Virus record (IMG/VR): IMGVR_UViG_3300044715_000249 | Location: 1-38,769 of that record | Reading direction: 5' to 3' (one strand) | Length of the DNA stretch: 38,769 nt | Origin: a virus | Part shown: positions 21,405 through 29,717 of the stretch, piece after piece | How the letters are laid out: each line of letters starts with the position of its first letter | How positions within the stretch are numbered: the stretch's first letter is position 1 | Position numbers and translations under genes: made by a program | The notes under the pieces: generated by a model | What the model saw: the letters and a program-made list of their open reading frames with translations, nothing else | The model's database searches: none | Told to the model about the DNA's origin: nothing

Positions 21405-21674
21405 TTATTGCCTAATTTGTTTGCCGACTTTAGTTAAGTATTCTACACCACAGGTACCTGCTTCGACATCTAGCAAGGCCTGCACAGTAGGAAGATTTTC
21501 ATATTTAGGTTGCGCTGTAGTTGATCCTGCATTGCGGGCGGCAATAACACGTGTTTTTGCAATTTCGTGTCCGCGCACACCTGCGGCTAAAATTAACTGG
21601 AATCGATTGCCACTGAATACGGCATCACAGTTATCAATGTTATATTTTTCAACTGACGCTATCTTTTTTGACAT
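21405..21674 (-). CDS. RNA polymerase omega-subunit-like protein
   Basis: 89 residues. Residues 23-38 (NRFQLILAAGVRGHEI) match the core omega/RpoZ helix, in which N-R-F/Y...A-A...R...I contacts the beta' subunit. A basic TRVIAARNAG follows. Bacterial omega is about 80-90 residues, so the length fits. The C-terminus (TVQALLDVEAGTCGVEYL) differs from host omega and has a cysteine. The gene is the first of the unit under a perfect sigma-70 promoter, followed by tRNAs. It may replace or compete with host omega during takeover; the direction of effect is inference. Confidence 0.65.
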   Translation of the reverse strand: MSKKIASVEKYNIDNCDAVFSGNRFQLILAAGVRGHEIAKTRVIAARNAGSTTAQPKYENLPTVQALLDVEAGTCGVEYLTKVGKQIRQ

Positions 21675-21705
21675 AGTATGTACCTAAGTTATTATTTAAA
21701 ATACT

Positions 21706-21734
21706 ATTATAACATAACTTAAGATGATTGTCAA
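21706..21734 (-). promoter_or_regulatory. Consensus sigma-70 promoter for the omega-like/tRNA unit
   Basis: TTGACA (21729-21734), 17-base spacer, TATAAT (21706-21711), both perfect. It starts 3 bases beyond the stop of the preceding gene (21737). Confidence 0.93.
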
Positions 21735-21736
21735 AT

Positions 21737-22720
21737 TTATTTTTTAGCTTTTTTTGAAAACGTCAATTGAGGTATGCTACCACGATCGACGTGTACTCCT
21801 GTAATGTACGGATTAGGTAATCCGATGTCATTGATCATTACCATCGGGTCTGTATAGTTACGTAAACGTCCTAGTTTAAAGTCTAAGATCATTAGACTAT
21901 CAAATCCGTGACGTTGTTTGTACACTTCATAATTTGCTGCAAAGAATTGTGGAATAACGCTTTGGCCGTTGGCAGCTTGTTGTGCCATTGCTGTTACATT
22001 TACTTTACCTCTAAATATGTAGGTAAACAATTCAGTAGCACATTGTAATCTCTGTTTAGGATCTTCAATTTCTGCTAAGATCTTAGGAATATCACTTACG
22101 TGCGCATTTGCTGCACTGTAATCTTTACCTGTATATTTCATTAATATCGCTGGGTTCTGTTCATAGGGAATATCCTTGCCGCCAGCTTCTCCCATACGTC
22201 CGCCGCCGGTGCCTGTCGGTGATACACCTTTAACTTCAACTTCCATCTTGCCTATTTTCAAATCTCCACGACCCGAAATAGCAATAAGCGGGCTTAACAC
22301 AGCAAGTGCTAGTTCACCTGGGCCTTTGTCATTTTGACTGCCAGCTAATGCGTAGAACACACGCTTAACAAATTCGATTGGTGTACCTGGTATACCTGTA
22401 ATTAATTCATCAAAGGTAACCATGTTGCCGCTGATCATTGCTGGAACATTGATATAACCTTTAGGATATCCTACAACAAATGCGTTCTTTTCTTCATAAG
22501 TACCTTCAGTTTGAATAATTAACTGCGTTAACATATTCAAATAGTTTTTAGTATCGGTATCTCTATGTAATATACTTGAAATACGTTCAGTTAGACCAGT
22601 CTGGTTAAGCACTGTAAATATACGATTCAACAGCATTTCGTCATCTGTTGTCTGTATTTGTGTGATTACGTCTTGACGTAATCTATTAATGTCTTCGTTA
22701 ATGATGTCTTTTATTTTCAT
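21737..22720 (-). CDS. Hypothetical protein with a nuclease-like motif
   Basis: 327 residues from the ATG at 22720 (MKIKDIINEDINRLRQD); a longer frame to 22786 overlaps a late-promoter motif and is rejected. Residues about 150-195 read GPGELALAVLSP, then GDLKIGKMEVEVKG and GGGRMGEAGG: the order of E, D and E-x-K resembles a PD-(D/E)xK nuclease core. The rest is helical. A virion protein carrying an enzyme fold, or a genome-processing nuclease, are both possible. The late motif nearby favours late expression. Confidence 0.72.
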   Translation of the reverse strand: MKIKDIINEDINRLRQDVITQIQTTDDEMLLNRIFTVLNQTGLTERISSILHRDTDTKNYLNMLTQLIIQTEGTYEEKNAFVVGYPKGYINVPAMISGNMVTFDELITGIPGTPIEFVKRVFYALAGSQNDKGPGELALAVLSPLIAISGRGDLKIGKMEVEVKGVSPTGTGGGRMGEAGGKDIPYEQNPAILMKYTGKDYSAANAHVSDIPKILAEIEDPKQRLQCATELFTYIFRGKVNVTAMAQQAANGQSVIPQFFAANYEVYKQRHGFDSLMILDFKLGRLRNYTDPMVMINDIGLPNPYITGVHVDRGSIPQLTFSKKAKK

Positions 22721-22727
22721 GATATAG

Positions 22728-22734
22728 TATTTAT
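22728..22734 (-). promoter_or_regulatory. T4-type late promoter motif next to start codon
   Basis: ATAAATA in AGAATAAATACTATATC, 7 bases before the ATG at 22720. With late transcription starting about 6 bases downstream of the motif, the mRNA would have a leader of only a few bases. Confidence 0.5.
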
Positions 22735-23495
22735 TCTCGACGTTCGATATCATCTTCGACACAAATGTCACCATATTGTATTTCAATTATACGACAGGGT
22801 TTGTTGTAAGGGTTAGCCAATTGATGCCACTGTTCTTCCGGTATGCGATGAGTTGAATGCTTAGGTAAATGCGGCGATTGAATAGTAGTTGGATAAACAC
22901 GACTATATTCGCCTACGGTTGCTTGGCCATCAGCAATAAACCATAATTCAGATCTATTATAATGTTTCTGCATACTTAGTTGCTTGCCTGGATTGATGGT
23001 TAATTCTTTGACTTTTAAGCCTAAAACGTCATGTAAAACGCGATAATAACCCCATTCTCGCTCAGTTTTAGGTGCTTTCCACTCATCTAATATCCAACTG
23101 CTACTATTACGCTTTTCCATGCCGCCAACACCAAATACAAATTCTACATCCTTACACTTCATCTCAGGGATATTGTCTTGGGTTCTATCGCCACCATTAG
23201 CAAATACTATATGACTATTCGGATACATTAGTTTAACATTATTAATTGCTTCAATAGCTGTGCCGTCATTATCATCAAACAATATACAGTGGTCAACCAT
23301 CTTCAAGTTTTCAATAATAGCAATACGTTCGGTGCCGGGCATAAACGCACGGCCCTTCTTACGGGCTACCCAAGCATCACTGTTTACTCCAACAACAAGT
23401 ATATTACCTAAGGCCTTAGCAGCTTTAAAGTATTCTATGTGCCCGCTGTGCAGAGGATCAAATCCTCCGGTGACTAGTATAATTTTATTAATCAT
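22731..23495 (-). CDS. Fusion of a cytidylyltransferase and a mannose-6-phosphate isomerase-type cupin
   Basis: 254 residues. Residues 1-135 are a nucleotidylyltransferase of the TagD/RfaE2 type: VTGGFDPLHSGH (8-19) carries the T-x-G-x-F-D...HxGH signature that binds CTP. Residues 146-246 form a cupin like the C-terminal part of type II mannose-6-phosphate isomerase/GDP-mannose pyrophosphorylase: EREWGYYRVL, NPGKQLSMQKHYNRSE (metal-binding His), then IIEIQYG. The fusion would activate a sugar- or polyol-phosphate with CTP and act on or sense a sugar phosphate. It supplies precursors for surface glycans; the exact substrate is unknown. Confidence 0.88.
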   Translation of the reverse strand: MINKIILVTGGFDPLHSGHIEYFKAAKALGNILVVGVNSDAWVARKKGRAFMPGTERIAIIENLKMVDHCILFDDNDGTAIEAINNVKLMYPNSHIVFANGGDRTQDNIPEMKCKDVEFVFGVGGMEKRNSSSWILDEWKAPKTEREWGYYRVLHDVLGLKVKELTINPGKQLSMQKHYNRSELWFIADGQATVGEYSRVYPTTIQSPHLPKHSTHRIPEEQWHQLANPYNKPCRIIEIQYGDICVEDDIERRE

Positions 23496-24384
23496 ATTTT
23501 TTCTTTGGTGGCCGCATAATACCGATTGGCTTAGCTATCTTAGTTTGTTTTTTAATTATATTTGCCTGTTGCACAGTCTGCTTGTCCGATGGTGTAGATA
23601 TATTAATAACCCCATCAAATGTACGTGTAGCTTCTTCTGGAATTTCTGTCCGTTGACTTACATAATCAATAAAGTAGTTTTCTTTATCTAACCACGGATA
23701 TAATATATCTTCTTGACGTAGATATCCATAATGGGTTATCGAATCAACTATAGTTGGATTTAACAAGCCTGTATCTAACAAATCGTACCACGATGTAGTA
23801 GTTGCATCCATTGGTGGTATATCTGATTTATATACTGCTATGTGTATCCACGGATCATTAAATGCTTTAAGTAGATAGGCATCCTTGCAGTCAAACCCAT
23901 TTACTGCCAACATATAGATTAAACTAGTTGGAGTAAAGTTATAAAAACATCCACTATGTGTTCGACTATAATATTTGTTATCTGCTACTCCGCTGTGTTG
24001 CGGAATGCTCAATACTAGCATTGCATTAACATTCATTTGATCATTCCACAATCGCAATGTTTCAATCGGATTGGTGCTGTATTGTAAACTATCATGCGAC
24101 CATACTAGATCGGCTTGTATAGGAATACATCGAGCAGTAAAATCTTTATTAATTAGTCGAATATTATCTAGTCGAGGTATTTGTTTAAGTTTATCAGCAT
24201 CTCGATCAACTGCAAAACAATTATAATTATAAGGGCGAGGAGGGTCATCACGTGATTCTAAAGTTGCCCACCAGGTAATATCTTCACCTGTGCCACAGCC
24301 CATGTCCACAATGGTTGTTAAACTGTCAAGAAAGCTATCGTACTCCCTAAGTTGATTTAATACCTTAAGTGCGTGCCTTGCCAT
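23488..24384 (-). CDS. Class I SAM-dependent methyltransferase
   Basis: 298 residues. TTIVDMGCGTGEDITWW at 23-39 is the SAM-binding loop; the strand FAVDRDADKL supplies the acidic residue for the ribose; the substrate-side region SHDSLQYSTNP is conserved in the fold. A C-terminal extension (from about 190) is basic at the end (MRPPKKKYD). It overlaps the nucleotidylyltransferase-cupin gene by 8 bases and belongs to the same small carbohydrate block between uvsY and a nuclease-like gene. A sugar or small-molecule substrate is likely. Confidence 0.82.
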   Translation of the reverse strand: MARHALKVLNQLREYDSFLDSLTTIVDMGCGTGEDITWWATLESRDDPPRPYNYNCFAVDRDADKLKQIPRLDNIRLINKDFTARCIPIQADLVWSHDSLQYSTNPIETLRLWNDQMNVNAMLVLSIPQHSGVADNKYYSRTHSGCFYNFTPTSLIYMLAVNGFDCKDAYLLKAFNDPWIHIAVYKSDIPPMDATTTSWYDLLDTGLLNPTIVDSITHYGYLRQEDILYPWLDKENYFIDYVSQRTEIPEEATRTFDGVINISTPSDKQTVQQANIIKKQTKIAKPIGIMRPPKKKYD

Positions 24385-24643
24385 TTTTCAATATCCTAAA
24401 AATAAAATCTTTACTGAAGTTGGTGTAAGCTTCTATAAATTTTGCAGTATAGTCCGCTTCGTCTTCGGCATTATTACTTAATCTTGCAAATCGTAATTCC
24501 TGTGAATAGGTCATTAGCTCGCCTTTACGTTGCATATAATCCAATATGTCAATATCATCGTCGGGACCAATATGAGAAGAAACGTATTTAATCTCTTCCC
24601 ATTGTGCTAAAAGTTCGTCTACATTATTGATTAACTGTTGCAT
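24365..24643 (-). CDS. Small helical hypothetical protein after uvsY
   Basis: 92 residues from the ATG at 24643 (MQQLINNVDELLAQWEEI), preceded by AGGAATGG. A TTG-initiated frame from 24682 is less likely. Acidic and almost all helical. It overlaps the uvsY end by 20 bases and the methyltransferase by 20 bases, so it is co-transcribed with the uvsX-uvsY unit. No family recognised. Confidence 0.7.
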   Translation of the reverse strand: MQQLINNVDELLAQWEEIKYVSSHIGPDDDIDILDYMQRKGELMTYSQELRFARLSNNAEDEADYTAKFIEAYTNFSKDFIFRILKNGKART

Positions 24644-25082
24644 CTTCCATTCCTGCTGTACGCAGTCTAACAATGTGTCCAATCATGTATGATTTTGCTT
24701 CTAAACCTTTCATAATACCTAACCATTTGTTACGTAGTAGAGCCACTTCGTTAATGATTGTTTCCATATCAATAACTTCGCTTTCGCCATCAACATACTT
24801 TTCAGCATCGCGACTAGTCAGCGCACGTGCGTAGGCTTCGAGATACTTTTTGTAGTGGTCTTGACGGATTTTGCGAAGTTTGATATTGAGAAAGTTAAGC
24901 ACCGCTTCAATCTCTTGTAATTGATTGAACCGTTGCTCAGTAACTCCGGGCAATGTAGCTAGCCCTTTTTCAATATTGCCGTTTACCCTGACTTCATTTT
25001 TAGCCTGCGTCAGTTCATTACTATAGTAGTCAATGAAGTCGGGTAAATTAGCGATATCTTGTACTACTTTATTATACCACAT
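24624..25082 (-). CDS. uvsY: UvsY recombination mediator
   Basis: 152 residues. The helical plan fits UvsY: an N-terminal helix, a basic region (IKLRKIRQDHYKKYL), a loop with acidic residues, and C-terminal helices with a hydrophobic pattern (LRNKWLGIMKGLEAKSYMI, then GHIVRLRTAG). The T4 protein is 137 residues. UvsY loads UvsX onto gp32-coated single-stranded DNA. The gene stands next to uvsX across one small gene, which supports the call. Confidence 0.85.
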   Translation of the reverse strand: MWYNKVVQDIANLPDFIDYYSNELTQAKNEVRVNGNIEKGLATLPGVTEQRFNQLQEIEAVLNFLNIKLRKIRQDHYKKYLEAYARALTSRDAEKYVDGESEVIDMETIINEVALLRNKWLGIMKGLEAKSYMIGHIVRLRTAGMEDATVNQ

Positions 25083-25084
25083 AA

Positions 25085-25315
25085 TTACTCGTCGTCGTAG
25101 TCGTTTTCAGGTTCAGCTTCTTCGCCTAGATATTCTTCTACAGCACGTCGAAGGTAAGCATCAGTACCGCCAAACTTCTTCAAATCTGCTTCTGTAATGC
25201 TGTGATCAGCAACTACATTAACCACATGATCTGCCACTGCTTGGCGATCCTTTTGCGAAATGTATTCCTTAGTAGTAAGCCACATTTCACTTAACAAATC
25301 AATTTCTAAACTCAT
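25085..25315 (-). CDS. Small acidic conserved phage protein between uvsX and uvsY
   Basis: 76 residues, strongly acidic at the C-terminus (LGEEAEPENDYDDE), with a helical N-terminus (LLSEMWLTTKEYISQKDRQ) and FGGTDAYLRRAVEEYLG. The ATG at 25315 overlaps the uvsX stop by one base. I recall such a protein in the same place in T4-like marine phages. Coupling to uvsX points to a role in recombination, but nothing is proven. Confidence 0.82.
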   Translation of the reverse strand: MSLEIDLLSEMWLTTKEYISQKDRQAVADHVVNVVADHSITEADLKKFGGTDAYLRRAVEEYLGEEAEPENDYDDE

Positions 25316-26412
25316 TATTCAGCCCCTTGCTCGAGTACTTCGTTTTCAGATACATCATCTGCAACTTCAGTAGTTGTTATACTTAGCAGATGCAGATTAG
25401 ACGAAATTTCTTTCATAACTTTATCTAAACATTCATCTTCGTTACGTTCCCACGCTTTACGGAATTTTTTAATAACAACCTTATCTGCTAGTGTATAGAC
25501 TAAACTGTTGCCTTCTTTCTTAAGCATGTTCTTAGCTTCTAACATATCTACCATACCACTGTAAGGACTCATACCTGTTTCATACGGAATCTCTACTTGC
25601 ACTGACTCAAACGGTTTAGCATAACGTGTTTTCATAATCTTACAAGCGGCACGGATACCGTTAACCGTCGTAGTTTTATTACCATCAGCGTCTGTTTTAA
25701 GTTTAAGTTTACGCATAGCTACAACGATACTCGAAGCGTAGATAAAGCCTTGGCCACCGCTGATTTTGTCATCTGGGTCAAACATATCCTGTGACGCATA
25801 CGTATGGTTAGTTGCTACTAGACCTAAGTTTAATGTACCGAACATGTTTACACAGTTACGTACAAGTGCCGTAAGTGCTTTAGGTTTACGGCCCATATCA
25901 CCCTTCATTTCACCTGCTTCAAACTGGTTAACGTCTGTTGGAGTTAGCATCATACCTAAACTGTCTAGAACAAACAATACTTTAGGACGGTCTTCTTCTG
26001 GAAGTGTACGATACTCTTTAACAAAGTCACTGATAACTTTAGCCACATCATCAATCATAGCCATGTTAAGTTTAAGTAACTTGCTTTCGTCTGTGTCTAC
26101 ACCTAATGCGTGTAACCATGCTTCGTCAAGTGCGTTTTCTGTATCAATTAAGATTACATAGATACCTTGCTCTTGCGCATGACGTACAATGTTGCCTGAA
26201 CAGATAAATGATTTACCTGCGCCGGATTCACCAGCAAACACAGTTACCTTACCCATCGGAATACCTTTGTTAAAGTCTCCGGATAATAGGTAGTTTAGTG
26301 TGTAGTTGCCTGTACTAATCCAATCAGTTGGATCGTTAAATCCAATACCTAATCCGTCAATACTTTTGGTAATTGACTTTCTAAATTTACTAATGTCAAA
26401 TGGTTTTGCCAT
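25315..26412 (-). CDS. uvsX: UvsX RecA-like recombinase
   Basis: 365 residues. Walker A GESGAGKS at 61-68, ILIDTENAL at 87-95, Walker B VLFVLD at 145-150, followed by an L1-type region near 160-175. The protein forms a filament on single-stranded DNA and promotes strand exchange for recombination-dependent replication and repair. AAGGAAAAA precedes the ATG. No sigma-70 promoter is clear in the 40 bases upstream. Confidence 0.96.
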   Translation of the reverse strand: MAKPFDISKFRKSITKSIDGLGIGFNDPTDWISTGNYTLNYLLSGDFNKGIPMGKVTVFAGESGAGKSFICSGNIVRHAQEQGIYVILIDTENALDEAWLHALGVDTDESKLLKLNMAMIDDVAKVISDFVKEYRTLPEEDRPKVLFVLDSLGMMLTPTDVNQFEAGEMKGDMGRKPKALTALVRNCVNMFGTLNLGLVATNHTYASQDMFDPDDKISGGQGFIYASSIVVAMRKLKLKTDADGNKTTTVNGIRAACKIMKTRYAKPFESVQVEIPYETGMSPYSGMVDMLEAKNMLKKEGNSLVYTLADKVVIKKFRKAWERNEDECLDKVMKEISSNLHLLSITTTEVADDVSENEVLEQGAE

Positions 26413-26454
26413 GATGTTTTTCCTTTGAGTTTATATTATATTAGTTTACACGAT

Positions 26455-27249
26455 TTATACAGCTATGTCTATATGTAATGACATATATCTTTTCCAAAAT
26501 TTGCCTATTGCTTCAGAATCAAAATCATCAAACCCAATTTGAGCGTATAATTTTTTCATCTCAAGAATAAACAGTTCTTTATTAAATATAGTCGAATCTA
26601 TATCAACTATTATTTTATTATTTTTTACAAGGTGCCATTGGTAAAATTGTTGCATTTCAACTATATCTGTTAGATAGTTATTTTCTTCAAATTGTTCCCA
26701 AGTTGGCCAATCTTGTCCTTTTAATACATTATATTTTTCTTTACAATAATTACCTGCATACGATTCAATTGGCTGCAGATTTGATGTTTTTAATTTTGAT
26801 GCAATATCAATAAATTTTCTATAATTTTTTAACATTATCACTGTAGCGTTTGGCCACACTTTAAGTAAATTTAATACTTCGCCCGGGCCTCTATGTGAGC
26901 AAATGAAGAATTTTAAATTTAAATTTGATAGTTGCTCAGTAAGTGAATTTATATAATTAACAGTTGGGCTACCTGTTCTCCATAATTCCTGCACTGGACC
27001 ATATATGTCAGCATCACCGTATTCATACATTGATATCCAATTTAGCATGTCGTGTTTTGGTGCCAACGAATTTAATGCAGTCTCTAGCCTAAAATGATAA
27101 TCATCGGGTGTACTAATCAAATATTCAGCAGCACGGGTATCCTGCGGCACAGCATACTTACTCAATGATAAACAATTGCTTATAAATTTGCCACCAGCAA
27201 ATGGCGTAAATTGTATAATAACTGGATTTGTGCTGTCGAAATTAACCAT
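26455..27249 (-). CDS. P-loop sulfotransferase-like protein (paralogue 1)
   Basis: 264 residues from the ATG at 27249 (an upstream TTG is less likely). Residues 15-30 (TPFAGGKFISNCLSLS) form a phosphate-binding loop with the same pattern as another gene here (28213); later KFFICSHRGP and MLKNYRKFIDIA resemble the 3'-phosphate segment of sulfotransferases. Function is inferred from this fold only. It overlaps the GT10-like gene by 8 bases and lies upstream of uvsX. Base composition is markedly AT-rich, consistent with acquisition. Confidence 0.55.
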   Translation of the reverse strand: MVNFDSTNPVIIQFTPFAGGKFISNCLSLSKYAVPQDTRAAEYLISTPDDYHFRLETALNSLAPKHDMLNWISMYEYGDADIYGPVQELWRTGSPTVNYINSLTEQLSNLNLKFFICSHRGPGEVLNLLKVWPNATVIMLKNYRKFIDIASKLKTSNLQPIESYAGNYCKEKYNVLKGQDWPTWEQFEENNYLTDIVEMQQFYQWHLVKNNKIIVDIDSTIFNKELFILEMKKLYAQIGFDDFDSEAIGKFWKRYMSLHIDIAV

Positions 27250-28222
27250 CAAATTTCTCTAATTGTGCTAGGTATTGTTTGCTCATGTACCAATCATAGT
27301 TATAATCAATTGTATCTTTTTCTAATAGATATAAATCGTGCCAATCAGCAGGAGTTAAATGACCAAACTTTGATAGCATACCTAAAAGTTCTACTAATCG
27401 AATAACTGGATTAGTAATTGTATCAAATTCATAATTGAATATCGTAGTATACAATTTAAACCCATACACATCAGATATATGTTTATGCCAACCGGGTTGA
27501 CTGTAACCTAGATACAACGATTTGCCCACTACCGGATATAAAAACTTTTCTGTAACAAAAGGTACATTACTAGTTGCCATTGTTTCCGATACTATCTGTA
27601 TAAATGATTGATTTATTTTGTCTAATAATATTTTTATATTGCGTTTATGATTATATCGTGTATATTCAATTGAATAGATATTATTATAAAACTCGTCTGC
27701 CGCGGCGCCATCAGCTAGGATAAATTTTCTATAAAATCTTTCATCAATACTTGATTCAAAACACTCAATTATGTTACCATCAATACGATCTTTGTATGTG
27801 GAGAAATTTTTAGTATTGTACTCAGGTGTAAACCAACCAAATTTATGTAGCGCCGATGTTAATAGTTGACGTGATATATGCTCAGACCCATTAAACGAAC
27901 ACACAAAGTTCTTAAAATCTTTTTCTTTATTGGGCAATTTAATATTATCAAAGTGCAAGAAATTTAATGTATTCTGATATTCTGATGAAAATTGAAGATT
28001 TAAATTTGAATAATTGTCACGAACTGCCTTGGGCAAAACATTATGATAATAGATGTCATAATGTTTATTTTGTGCAAGAGCATAATTGTTTATACTATCT
28101 AATACTGCATTGCGATTATGTATATCAAATCCGCCGAGGTGATCAAGTAATTGAAAACTCAATGGTAGGCTAGTAAAATCAATTTTTGACTCGGGTAAGA
28201 GTTGATATTGTTTTATTTGCAA
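27242..28222 (-). CDS. GT10-like glycosyltransferase (paralogue 2 of 3)
   Basis: 326 residues. The C-terminal lobe has VPFVTEKFLYPVVGKSLYL (220-238) followed by GFKLYTTIFNYEFD, the same plan as the genes at 18428 and 31654. The start is a TTG at 28222 with TGGAG 6 bases upstream; no usable ATG exists nearby. The stop of the upstream gene lies 10 bases inside. It sits between the two P-loop genes and very likely makes a set with them for glycan decoration. Confidence 0.72.
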   Translation of the reverse strand: MQIKQYQLLPESKIDFTSLPLSFQLLDHLGGFDIHNRNAVLDSINNYALAQNKHYDIYYHNVLPKAVRDNYSNLNLQFSSEYQNTLNFLHFDNIKLPNKEKDFKNFVCSFNGSEHISRQLLTSALHKFGWFTPEYNTKNFSTYKDRIDGNIIECFESSIDERFYRKFILADGAAADEFYNNIYSIEYTRYNHKRNIKILLDKINQSFIQIVSETMATSNVPFVTEKFLYPVVGKSLYLGYSQPGWHKHISDVYGFKLYTTIFNYEFDTITNPVIRLVELLGMLSKFGHLTPADWHDLYLLEKDTIDYNYDWYMSKQYLAQLEKFDG

Positions 28223-29055
28223 TTTCTACTCCACCATATATTATAAATTTTTCTTAATAAGTCTTTATTAGGCATTGAGATTGCACTGCCCCGGGCAATT
28301 TGTTCTATATTATCAATCACTGTATCTACAGAGAATATATTATCAAGATCAAACACCATATTAGTCACCTGTTGGTTACTTGGATGTTGGTACAAATTCT
28401 CTGTATTAGAAAATAAACTAAATTCTGAATTTTGAGATATATTAATCATTTTAAATTCATCTATACTATCAACGTGTATTACTGCATCCCCAGTAAAGAA
28501 TTTTTTTACTAGTTCTTTTCTTTTTGGATTACAATATGCAGGATCATGTTGTAATTGTCTAATTAGATTAGGTGACTCAACATGATAGTGCTTTGACCAT
28601 ACCATTTGCTCAACCCATTCTTTAGCACGAGCTGAGTTAATAATTACATTAACAAAAGTGCTGCCTAACATAAATTGAGGAATTTCAGATTTGTGTAAGA
28701 TTAAGTTTACTTTTTTATTTGCCTGTATATTATCAAAATAATAATCATTATATTCGTCGGCTAGTAATCGATTGTATTCTTCAATTGTTACATCTGTTCC
28801 TCGATCATATGTTCCGCTGTAAAAGTCAGAGCGATAGGGTAAATCGGGCTCCATACGCAAATGGTATGATAAATCAACTGGGAATTTTGAATCAACATAG
28901 TTAATACTAGTATCAGCAAAATTGTCTGTACCCTTAGTTGATTCAACAGTTGAATCCCAATGGGCAATATCGTCACTCAATTGAAATGCCGTAGATAAGA
29001 ATCTGCCGGCTCCGCCCGACGGGTACCTTACAACAATGAACGGTGACTTATGCAT
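28213..29055 (-). CDS. P-loop sulfotransferase-like protein (paralogue 2)
   Basis: 280 residues. The N-terminal loop at residues 11-27 (YPSGGAGRFLSTAFQLS) matches the loop of the gene at 26455: G-G-(A)-(G/K)-(R/K)-F-(L/I)-S-x3-x-L-S. It holds further short matches, such as a 'VNVIINSARAKEW' region in place of the sulfotransferase 3'-phosphate segment. Not a confident enzyme assignment. The ATG at 29055 overlaps the short-chain dehydrogenase end by 8 bases. Confidence 0.5.
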   Translation of the reverse strand: MHKSPFIVVRYPSGGAGRFLSTAFQLSDDIAHWDSTVESTKGTDNFADTSINYVDSKFPVDLSYHLRMEPDLPYRSDFYSGTYDRGTDVTIEEYNRLLADEYNDYYFDNIQANKKVNLILHKSEIPQFMLGSTFVNVIINSARAKEWVEQMVWSKHYHVESPNLIRQLQHDPAYCNPKRKELVKKFFTGDAVIHVDSIDEFKMINISQNSEFSLFSNTENLYQHPSNQQVTNMVFDLDNIFSVDTVIDNIEQIARGSAISMPNKDLLRKIYNIWWSRNCK

Positions 29056-29668
29056 TCTTAGTAAGGGTTATTGTTTCTATATAATCTAATTCAATCGCTG
29101 AATTAATTACCTTCACTACTTCATCAACAGTCATATGTTGTCTAGTGTCGTAAAACGAATCAATGGTTTGATCATTGTGTATTCCTCTATTCTTAGCAAA
29201 TGATGTTTTAATCCTGCCTGGGCGGATTTCTATTAACTGATAATTAGAATTTTTTAATTCATCACGCATACATTGTATAAACGTTGTTAGTCCAGCTTTA
29301 CTTGCAGAATAAATGCTATCACCGCCCATTGACGATTCGACGGCTCTGCTGGTAATAAAGATAATTTTACCTGTGAGATTTTGCTGAATAAATTTCTGTG
29401 TTAGATAAATTGGTGCCCGAAGATTTACATCAAGTATATCAGACCATGCTTGTACATCATGTGTCAAAATACCTGTGCCGCCACCGTGACTATGACCGGC
29501 ATTGTTAATTAATATATCAATTCCGGATAAATCAATAGTTTGTAGATCGGATAGTGAATTTAAATTAATTGTTGGTTTGTCAATGACAAAAACATCGTGG
29601 TTAATTTGCAGGCATTCTCTTAATGCCAGCCCTAGTCCGGATGTTGTGCCAGTGATTGCTATTTTCAT
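29048..29668 (-). CDS. Short-chain dehydrogenase/reductase
   Basis: 206 residues, shorter than the usual 240-260. TGTTSGLG at 6-13 binds the cofactor, NNAG at 55-58 supports the central sheet, YSASK at 120-124 is the catalytic Tyr/Lys, and Ser107 lies in the expected place. Acts on an alcohol or ketone, probably a sugar or polyol derivative given its neighbours. No Shine-Dalgarno precedes the ATG, which sits inside the tail of the gp32 terminator. Confidence 0.88.
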   Translation of the reverse strand: MKIAITGTTSGLGLALRECLQINHDVFVIDKPTINLNSLSDLQTIDLSGIDILINNAGHSHGGGTGILTHDVQAWSDILDVNLRAPIYLTQKFIQQNLTGKIIFITSRAVESSMGGDSIYSASKAGLTTFIQCMRDELKNSNYQLIEIRPGRIKTSFAKNRGIHNDQTIDSFYDTRQHMTVDEVVKVINSAIELDYIETITLTKNA

Positions 29669-29671
29669 TTT

Positions 29672-29704
29672 TAGAAAAGGAGATAGTAGTTAACCTACTA
29701 TCTC
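29672..29704 (-). terminator. Rho-independent terminator of the gp32 unit
   Basis: Perfect 10-bp stem GAGATAGTAG (29695-29704) with CTACTATCTC (29680-29689), a 5-base loop and CTTTTCT afterwards on the minus strand. Directly downstream of the gp32 stop. Confidence 0.88.
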
Positions 29705-29717
29705 ACTCTTTTAACAA

